Origin: Arenimonas daejeonensis
Lineage (GTDB): Bacteria; Pseudomonadota; Gammaproteobacteria; Xanthomonadales; Xanthomonadaceae
Length of the DNA stretch: 64,000 nucleotides
Assembly (NCBI RefSeq): GCF_007993735.1
Contig: NZ_CP042453.1
Location: forward strand, 1 to 64,000
Reading direction: 5' to 3'
How positions within the stretch are numbered: position 1 is the stretch's first letter; the number at the start of each line of letters is the position of its first letter. Under the pieces are notes generated by a model. The model saw nothing but the letters and a program-made list of their open reading frames with translations, searched no databases and was not told where the DNA came from. Positions 57,622 to 64,000 of the stretch are shown piece after piece. A program made the position numbers and the translations under genes.

Positions 57622-58536
57622 TCAGCCGCGGACCTTGCCCAGGTACTGGCGCGGGTTGACCTGGCGGCCGTTCAACTTCACTTCGAAGTGCAGGTGCGAA
57701 CCCGTGGAGCGGCCGGTGGAGCCGACCTTGGCGATCTGCTGGCCGGCGCGGACCACGTCGCCGGCGCGCACCAGGTTGGCCGAGTTGTGCGCGTACAGGG
57801 TCTTGTAGCCGTTGCCGTGGTCGATCTCGACCACGTTGCCGTAGCCGCGGCGCACGCCGGAGAAGCTGATCACGCCCTCGGCGGCGGCGGTGACCGGGTC
57901 GCCGGTGTTGGCGTCGATGTCGATGCCCAGGTGGTGGGCGCGGCCGCGGCCGAAGGGATCGTTGCGGCCACCGTATCCGGAGGAGATGTAGCCCGGGGCG
58001 GGCATGCCGGCCGGGGTGCGCTTGCTCTCGAGCTTCTGGTCGAACAGCAGGGCCTCGAGCACGGAAAGCTGGCGGCCGGAATGTGCGAATTGGGACTGCA
58101 GGGAATCGAGGCTGGACAGCAGGTCGCCGGACGGGACGTCGGCGGCGGACTCGGAACCGCCCTGGCCGGGCAGCTCACCAAAATTGAACTCGCCGTCCTT
58201 GAGCTTGCCGACGCGGGTCAGGCGGTCGCCGAGGGCATTGAGGCGGTTGGCCTGGGCCTGGAGCTCGCCGACGCGGGCGGCGATGGCGTTGACCTCGCGC
58301 TGCGCTTCGTCGCGGGCCTGGGTCAGGGCGATCTGCTGCTGGTCCAGCTCGGCCTGGAGCCGGCTGATTTCGGCGAGGGCGGCACCGTTGGCGCCACGCG
58401 CCAGGTACCCCAGACCGAATGCGGTGGCCAGCACCAGCGCGATTGCGCCGAGAGCGATGCCTGCCACCTTGGGTTGATCGAACGCCAGCTTTTTTGGCGA
58501 TCGAAGGAAATTTGCTGCGATGATGACATTCATCAT
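57622..58536 (-). CDS. M23 family metallopeptidase (LytM domain)
   Basis: Membrane-anchored periplasmic peptidase of about 304 residues: one N-terminal helix (VAGIALGAIALVLATAFGLG), a coiled coil (about residues 55-115), and a C-terminal LytM domain with metal ligands in HHLGIDIDANTGDPV and SHLHFEV. It may be an active endopeptidase or an amidase activator. The start is one of two adjacent ATGs (58536 or 58533). The first overlaps, on the opposite strand, the dciA start. Confidence 0.9.
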   Translation of the reverse strand: MMNVIIAANFLRSPKKLAFDQPKVAGIALGAIALVLATAFGLGYLARGANGAALAEISRLQAELDQQQIALTQARDEAQREVNAIAARVGELQAQANRLNALGDRLTRVGKLKDGEFNFGELPGQGGSESAADVPSGDLLSSLDSLQSQFAHSGRQLSVLEALLFDQKLESKRTPAGMPAPGYISSGYGGRNDPFGRGRAHHLGIDIDANTGDPVTAAAEGVISFSGVRRGYGNVVEIDHGNGYKTLYAHNSANLVRAGDVVRAGQQIAKVGSTGRSTGSHLHFEVKLNGRQVNPRQYLGKVRG

Positions 58537-59024
58537 GTCTGACCCATTCAAAAACAACGTCCGCGGTGCCGCACCGGCCGCCCTTCCCCGGCAAGCGCTC
58601 GAGGCGCTGTCCGTTTCCGGGCTGGCCAGCCTGGTCGAACGCGCCCGGTGGTTGGACGCCCTTGACCCGTTGCTGCGCCAGAGTCTCCCCGCCACCTTGG
58701 CCGGCCAATGCAAGCTGGCCAATGTGGATGACAAGAACTTGGTATTCCTTGGTCAGCGCCCCGGTCTGGAAGGCCAAGCTGCGGCTGCACGCGGACGCCC
58801 TGCTGGACGCCGCCGCCGCGGCCGGGCTCAAGGCCAGGACGCTGGTGGTGAAAGTGTCACCGCCCATTCCCGCTATCCCCTCGGGAACCGGCAATGCGAA
58901 GCCACTCTCCGAGGCAGTCCGCGATTCACTGCGGGCCACCGCCCAATCGGTCTCCGATCCCGAGCTCCGGGCCCAGCTTCTGCGGCTGGCTGCCCATGCC
59001 CGGTCATCGACCGACGGGGCATGA
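58535..59024 (+). CDS. dciA: DciA-like DUF721 protein (one frameshift)
   Basis: DUF721 protein, related to DciA, the ancestral loader of replicative helicase DnaB. Start MSDPFKNNVRGAAP (58535; an in-frame ATG at 58520 is less likely). The N-terminal part reads LARWLDAL-like ERARWLDALDPLLRQSLPATLAGQC; the frame breaks at 58749-58750 (one extra T in ATTCCTTGGTC), then VSAPVWKAKLRLHADALLDAA continues to LRLAAHARSSTDGA. Located between lpxC and the M23/secA genes, as in Xanthomonads. Confidence 0.82.
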
Positions 59025-59091
59025 TGCCCCGTGGAACGGTGCCTGTCGTTAACTGGAAGTTAAAGCCCCGTGATGAAACGTGACGGGGTTC

Positions 59092-60002
59092 TCAGACTGC
59101 CTGCGCCGGGTGCGCGTACGAGATCGGCGCCAGGGCCGGATCCTCGAAGGTGACCTCTTCCCAGGCCGAGGTGTCGGCCAGCAGGGCCCGCAGCAGCTGG
59201 TTGTTGAGGGCGTGGCCGGACTTGTAGCCGTAGAAGGCGCCGATCAGGCTGTGGCCCAGCAGGTACAGGTCGCCGATGGCGTCGAGGATCTTGTGCTTCA
59301 CGAACTCGTCCTCGTAACGCAGGCCGTCCTCGTTGAGCACGCGGTAATCGTCCAGGACGATGGCGTTGTCCATCGAGCCGCCCAGCGCCAGGTTGCGCTC
59401 GCGCAGGAACTCGATGTCCTTCATGAAGCCGAAGGTCCGGGCCCGGCTGACTTCCTTCACGAACGAAGTCGTGGAGAAGTCGATCTCGGTGCTGGACGTG
59501 GACTTGTTGAAGATCGGATGGGCGAAGTCGATGGTGAAACCGACCTTGAACCCCTCGAAGGGTTCGAAACGGGCCCACTTGTCGCCGTCCTCGACCTTGA
59601 TCGGCTTCTTGATGCGGATGAAGCGCTTGGCCTTGTTCTGCTCTTCGATGCCCGCCGACTGCAGCAGGAACACGAAGGGACCGGCCGAACCGTCCATGAT
59701 CGGCACCTCGGCCGTGGACAGATCCACATAGGCATTGTCGATGCCCAGCCCGGCCATCGCCGACAGCAGGTGCTCGATCGTCATCACCCGGGTGTTGCCT
59801 GGACCAGCGCAGTGCACAGGCTGGTGTCGCCGACCTTCTCGGCCTTGGCGTGGATTTCCACCGGGGTGTCGAAGTCAACGCGTCGGAACACGATGCCGGT
59901 ATCGGGCGCAGCCGGGCGCAAGGTCATGTAGACCTTCTCACCACTGTGCAGGCCGACGCCGGTGGCGCGGATGACGTTCTTTAGGGTTCTTTGTCTAATC
60001 AT
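59092..60002 (-). CDS. lpxC: UDP-3-O-acyl-N-acetylglucosamine deacetylase LpxC (one frameshift)
   Basis: Committed step of lipid A synthesis. Start [21 protein letters not shown] (60002). At 59798-59799 the minus strand reads GTCCAGGCAACACC; restoring one G gives [21 protein letters not shown] with the zinc-ligand His in IEHLLSA. The C-terminal half has the second zinc His/Asp set [16 protein letters not shown]. Length after repair is about 303 residues, the expected size. An essential gene, so the break is a likely consensus error. Confidence 0.96.
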
Positions 60003-60389
60003 TTTTGTGGCGTTCTCCGGGGCAGGAGCGCGCAAACCGCTGGGAACCATAGCACACGGAGCTCTGAACGAAAACATAACAACATGAGCACCGTCCCAGA
60101 ATTGCAACAGCAGTCACAGAAATTGACCAATCGTCCCTGATACCGCTGCCACCCCCTGGCCGGAAAAAGGCCCGCCGCTGCACGGCGGGCCAAGGATTCC
60201 TGACCCCCTGGGGATTGCAGCCACACCGCCTGTTCCGCGGGTGGTCCCACCCGACCCACCCTTCCTGGATGGGTCGGCGGAGCCGCTTCCTGGGCTGTCT
60301 GGTCGGACAGCCCACGGGGCGACCCCCTTGCTCGTCCGGTCCGGCGGCGCGGACGGCCCGCGCCGGCGTGGACCGGGTCGGTCCGGGTC
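60003..60389. other. Intergenic region between ftsZ and lpxC: AT-rich leader and a ladder of hairpins
   Basis: The lpxC-proximal part (60003-60150) is conspicuously AT-richer than its neighbours and probably holds the lpxC promoter, though I see no convincing -35/-10 pair. The ftsZ-proximal part (60164-60389) is very GC-rich and carries several hairpins: 60169-60191 (terminator), 60251-60277 (stem CCGACCCA/TGGGTCGG) and 60292-60313 (stem GGGCTGTC/GACAGCCC). No open frame here looks protein-like. Confidence 0.7.
60164..60191 (-). terminator. Rho-independent terminator downstream of ftsZ
   Basis: On the minus strand GGCCCGCCG pairs with CGGCGGGCC across a short loop and is followed directly by TTTTT. 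It lies about 200 bases past the ftsZ stop, closing the division-gene transcript. Confidence 0.85.
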
Positions 60390-61610
60390 TCAGTCCGCCT
60401 GGCGACGCAGGAAGGCCGGGATGTCCAGGTAGCTGTGGTCGGTGGCGATGTCGTTCAGGGCGGTGGAAGCCGCCGAGGCCGGCTCGTGGCTGCGGCCCGC
60501 ACGCAGGCCCAGGTGGCCCGCGGACGGAGCGGCGTTCACGTTGGCCATGGCGTCGTAGTCCACCTGGCCGGTGCTGGCGTTGCGGACCAGCTTGACCGGG
60601 GCGCGGTGCACCTCCTTCTCCGGCACGCGCACGGTCTGGCGCACGGCGCCGCGGTTCAGGCCGGTGGCCACCACGGTGACGCGCACTTCGTCCTGCATGT
60701 CCGGGTCCAGCGAGGTGCCGATGACGACGGTGGCGTCCTCGGAGGCGAAGTCCTCGATGGTGCGGCCGATCTCATCGAACTCGGCCATGGTGAAGTCCGG
60801 GCCGGCGGTGATGTTGACCAGCACGCCGTTGGCGCCCGACAGGTTGACCTCGTCCAGCAGCGGATTGCTGATGGCGGCCTCGGCGGCGGCCTGGGCGCGG
60901 TCGTCGCCGCGGGCGACACCTGTGCCCATCATCGCCAGGCCCATCTCGGACATGACGGTGCGGACGTCGGCGAAGTCCACGTTGATCAGGCCCGGGCTGA
61001 CGATCAGGTCGGCGATGCCCTTCACGGCGCCCAGCAGCACGTCGTTGGCGGCGCGGAAGGCCTGCACCATGGTCGCCTGGCGGCCGAGCACGGTGATGAG
61101 CTTTTCGTTCGGGATGGTGATCAGCGAGTCGCAGTGATGGCTCAGTTCCTCGATGCCCTTGAGCGCGACCTGCATGCGGCGGCGACCCTCGAACGGGAAC
61201 GGCTTGGTGATGACGGCCACCGTCAGGATGCCCATCTCCTTGGCCAGCTGCGCCACGACCGGCGCCGCGCCGGTGCCCGTGCCGCCGCCCATGCCGGCGG
61301 TGATGAACACCATGTCGGCGCCTTCCAGCGCCTCGACGATGCGTTCGCGGTCCTCGAGCGCGGCCTGGCGGCCGACCTCGGGATTGGCGCCGGCGCCCAG
61401 GCCCTTGGTGACGTTGCCGCCCAGCTGCAGCTGCAGCTTGGCGCCGCACTGCTTGATGGCCTGCGCGTCGGTGTTGGCGGTGATGAACTCCACGCCTTCC
61501 ACGCCCGCGTTGACCATGTGCGCGACCGCGTTGCCGCCGCCGCCGCCGACGCCGATCACCTTGATGACCGCATTGGGTGCCAGCTTCTCGATCAGTTCGA
61601 AATGTGCCAT
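60390..61610 (-). CDS. ftsZ: Cell division GTPase FtsZ
   Basis: Tubulin homologue forming the Z ring. 406 residues: glycine-rich IGVGGGGGNAV, the GTP signature GGGTGTG at residues 108-114, T7 loop NVDFADVRTVMSEMG, and the conserved C-terminal peptide DIPAFLRRQAD that binds FtsA/ZipA. Complete, with no frame break. It lies 81 bases after ftsA. Confidence 0.98.
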   Translation of the reverse strand: MAHFELIEKLAPNAVIKVIGVGGGGGNAVAHMVNAGVEGVEFITANTDAQAIKQCGAKLQLQLGGNVTKGLGAGANPEVGRQAALEDRERIVEALEGADMVFITAGMGGGTGTGAAPVVAQLAKEMGILTVAVITKPFPFEGRRRMQVALKGIEELSHHCDSLITIPNEKLITVLGRQATMVQAFRAANDVLLGAVKGIADLIVSPGLINVDFADVRTVMSEMGLAMMGTGVARGDDRAQAAAEAAISNPLLDEVNLSGANGVLVNITAGPDFTMAEFDEIGRTIEDFASEDATVVIGTSLDPDMQDEVRVTVVATGLNRGAVRQTVRVPEKEVHRAPVKLVRNASTGQVDYDAMANVNAAPSAGHLGLRAGRSHEPASAASTALNDIATDHSYLDIPAFLRRQAD

Positions 61611-61691
61611 GTCCTCGTCCTCCGTGATTCGATCCAGGGGTTTTCTGTTTGTTGTTGTTTCAAGCTCGTATTGCGACCACTACGACGATGC

Positions 61692-62926
61692 TCAGAACTC
61701 ACCTCGGTACCAGTTCTTGAACTTCGTCCAAACCGTCCCCGCCTTGCCGGCCGACAGCGCCGGACGACGGGGTTTTCAATCTGGCTGCCCCAGAGCAGCA
61801 GGCCGACGCCGGTGGCATGCACCGGGTTGCCGACCACTTCGCCGAGGCCGCTGACGTGCTGGGGAATGCCCACGCGCACCGGCATGTGCAGCATTTCTTC
61901 CGCGAGTTCGACCACGCCTTCCATGCGCGAGGCGCCACCGGTCAACACCAGCCCGGCGCGCACCAGCTCCTCGAAGCCGGAGCGGCGCAGTTCGGCCTGC
62001 ACCATCTCGAAGATCTCCTCGTAGCGGTTCTGCACCGCTTCGGCGAGCGCCTGGCGCGCCAGGCGACGCGGCGGGCGATCGCCCACGCTCGGCACCTGGA
62101 TCGATTCCTCGGCGGTGGCCAGCTGCGCCAGCGCGCAGGCGTAGCGCACCTTGATCTGCTCGGCTTCCGGCGTCGGCGTGCGCAGCAGGTGTGCGATGTC
62201 GTTGGTGACCTGGTCGCCGGCGATCGGCAGCGACGCGGAATGACGGATCGCACCCTGCACGAACACCGCGATGTCGGTGGTGCCGGCGCCGATGTCCACC
62301 AGCACCACGCCCAGCTCGCGCTCGTCGGCGGTCAGCACCGCGGTGCTCGAGGCCAGCGAGCTCAGGATCAGGTCGTCCACCTGCAGGCCGCAGCGCTGCA
62401 CGCACTTCATCACGTTGCTGGCGGCCGACTGCGCGCCGGTGACCAGGTGCGCACGCACTTCCAGGCGCACGCCGGACATGCCCACGGGGTTGCGGATGCC
62501 TTCCTGCGAGTTGTCGACGATGTATTCCTGGGCGATGGCGTGCAGGATCTTCTGGTCGGCCGGCACGGCCACGGCCTTGGCAGCCTCGAGCACGCGGTCG
62601 AGGTCGGCGTAGGTCACTTCGCCACCGGCCACCGGCACGATGCCCGGCGAGTTGCGGCACTGGGTGTGGCTGCCGGTGATCGATGCGTACACCGAGCGGA
62701 TCTCGCAGCCGGCCATCAGCTCGGCCTCCTCGACCGCACGCTGGATCGACTGCACGGTGGACTCGATGTCCACCACCACGCCGCGTTTCATGCCGCGCGA
62801 TTCGTGCGAACCGATGCCGATCACCTCGATCTCGTGGCCGGGCGAGTACTCGCCCACCAGGGCGGTGACTTTGGAGGTGCCGATGTCGAGCCCGACGATC
62901 AGCGACTTGTCGCCTTTGCGGTTCAT
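61692..62926 (-). CDS. ftsA: Cell division protein FtsA (frameshift near the C-terminus)
   Basis: Actin-like membrane anchor of the Z ring. Start [20 protein letters not shown] (62926). Core motifs include VLVDIGAGTTDIAVF and VLTGGASRMEG. At 61769-61772 one C is missing (minus strand GAAAACCCCGTCG); restored, the C-terminus reads IENPRRPALSAGKAGTVW, then TKFKNWYRGEF with a stop at 61692, the amphipathic membrane-targeting end expected. The uncorrected frame runs on into the ftsZ start region. Confidence 0.96.
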
Positions 62927-63673
62927 GTGTTGGCCTGTGCTGCGGAAACGGGGATACCGGGGAAGCGACGGCGGCGCCGGCACGTCCTTCCAGACGAGGG
63001 CGAAACCGTTGGTGTAGCGGAGGTCGGCGCGCGCGAGCACGCGCGGGTCGTTGGCGCGCAGCTGCGGCAGCAGTCGCGCGAACCGTGCCAGCCGCACCTG
63101 CGGGTCGCCGCGGCCGGCCTCGATCTCGGTGCCGTCGTCCAGGCGCAGGCTCCAGCTGCCGCGCGGACTCAGGCGCACGGTCTCGACCCGAAGACCGATC
63201 GGCAGGAACAGCGGCCGCGCCAGGCTGTGGAAGGACATCAGTTCGCTGGCCCGCGCCTCGGGCCCCTCGAACAGCGGCAGGCTGGCGCCGGCACCGGATG
63301 GCGCAGCGAACAGCTCGCCGTCTTCGGACAACATGCGGTCGTCGCCCCAGCGCGCCACCGGCGTGTGTTCGCTCAGGCTCACTTCGAGCCGGTCCGGCCA
63401 GCGCTTGCGCACCTCGACCTTTTCGACCCAGGCCAGGCCCGCGACGGCGTCGCGCACCTGGTCCAGGTCCACGGCGAAGAAGCCACGCTGCACCAGCGGC
63501 AGCACGACCTCGCGTACCCTGGCCTCGTCCACCTGGTGGAACTCGCCGGTGACGGCAAGCCGGCGCATCGGCCAACGCTCGCCGGCGATCCAGCCGTTGA
63601 GCACGGCCACGACCGGCAGCGCCACCAGCACGATGGCGAGGCTCCAGGCCAGGATGCGCAGCAAGGCGTTCAT
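62923..63673 (-). CDS. ftsQ: Cell division protein FtsQ (frameshift at the C-terminus)
   Basis: Bitopic divisome protein: start [20 protein letters not shown] (63673, overlapping the ddlB stop as ATGA), one membrane helix, POTRA domain ([22 protein letters not shown]) and beta domain to [15 protein letters not shown]. As given, its frame has no stop and reads through into ftsA. One extra G in the plus-strand run 62959-62962 explains this: without it the protein ends [12 protein letters not shown] with TGA at 62925-62923 overlapping the ftsA ATG. Confidence 0.93.
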
Positions 63674-64000
63674 CCGCGGGCGGCCTCCAGGCTGGTTTCG
63701 AGCACGCGCCAGCACAGGTCTTCGAATCCGATGCCGACCTGCCGGGCAGCCTTGGGCACCAGCGAATGGCTGGTCATGCCCGGCGCGGTGTTCACTTCCA
63801 GCAGGTAGTTGTTGCCGGCGGGGTCGCGCATCACGTCGACGCGGCCCCAGCCGGTGCAGCCGGCGGCGCGGAAGGCGGCCAGGGCCTGCGCCTGCATCTC
63901 GCGCTCGGCGGCGGCATCTTCCAGGCCCGGGCACAGGTACTGGGTGTCTTCGGCCAGGTACTTGGCGTGGTAGTCGTAGTACTCGCCGGCGGGCACGATG
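63670..64000 (-). CDS. ddlB: D-alanine--D-alanine ligase (C-terminal part; runs off the window)
   Basis: C-terminal 109 residues of an ATP-grasp ligase making the D-Ala-D-Ala dipeptide for peptidoglycan. Present are [40 protein letters not shown] and the substrate-binding [16 protein letters not shown]. The 5' end lies beyond position 64000; the GTG at 63996 is internal. The order ddlB-ftsQ-ftsA-ftsZ is classic for the division cluster. Confidence 0.96.
   Translation of the reverse strand, partial: IVPAGEYYDYHAKYLAEDTQYLCPGLEDAAAEREMQAQALAAFRAAGCTGWGRVDVMRDPAGNNYLLEVNTAPGMTSHSLVPKAARQVGIGFEDLCWRVLETSLEAARG

Noticed and set aside
62926-63673. Genuine FtsQ-FtsA fusion protein
   Set aside because: It would place cytoplasmic FtsA after the periplasmic FtsQ domain; a one-base correction restores the usual overlapping genes.

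Overview
The window comes from a GC-rich gammaproteobacterium of the Lysobacteraceae/Xanthomonadaceae group (Lysobacter/Luteimonas/Xanthomonas-like). I infer this from protein-level resemblance (the Xanthomonas-type YebC start MGRxxxIEGRKNA, TolB, FtsQ, PilB/PilC), from very high GC, and from the gene order sucD-sucC / pilS-pilR / pilA / pilB-pilC-pilD-coaE, secA, M23 peptidase, DciA-like, lpxC, ftsZ-ftsA-ftsQ-ddlB. Most of it is conserved core chromosome.

Layout. 1-9.9 kb (minus strand): partial tRNA-Lys, queC and queE (queuosine precursor), the Tol-Pal operon (tolQ-tolR-tolA-tolB-pal-cpoB with ybgC) and the RuvABC resolvasome with the YebC regulator. 9.9-14.8 kb: an alpha/beta hydrolase, a GNAT acetyltransferase, aspS, a lipoprotein and an FmdB zinc ribbon. 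Between hydrolase and GNAT lies a non-coding, roughly 680-bp imperfect palindrome with conserved, co-varying hairpins. 14.97-18.6 kb (plus): an MFS transporter overlapping a fused HAD-phosphatase/GT20 synthase that resembles glucosylglycerol-phosphate synthase, a probable osmolyte operon. 18.6-29.4 kb: ABC-F protein YheS (with a small palindromic repeat inserted in frame), a YbaL-like antiporter, clpB, an NCS2-like permease, pgeF, rluD and bamD. 29.4-33.2 kb (minus): nadE and sucCD.

33.3-53.2 kb is a type IV pilus locus: pilS-pilR, a spermidine-synthase-like membrane protein, two pilins behind a sigma-54 promoter, then an apparently accessory insert, then pilB-pilC-pilD-coaE. The insert holds two paralogous TMTC-like GT-C membrane proteins directly after the pilins, and a convergent five-gene minus-strand cassette (GT4, methyltransferase, UPF0104 flippase-like protein, methyltransferase, polyprenyl-phosphate-type GT2). 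I interpret it as a pilin (or surface) glycosylation module. It is the best candidate here for an undescribed system. 53.8-64 kb (minus, except dciA): a Nudix-ThiE fusion, secA, an M23 peptidase, divergent dciA, lpxC, ftsZ, ftsA, ftsQ and partial ddlB.

Data quality. At least 27 positions look like single-base indels, most of them a missing base in a short C or G run. They break aspS, lpxC, ftsA, ftsQ, tolB, clpB, pilS, pilR, pilC, nadE and others. Several of these genes are essential, so I read nearly all as consensus errors (unpolished reads), not real pseudogenes. I give full-length gene spans with the indel site noted.
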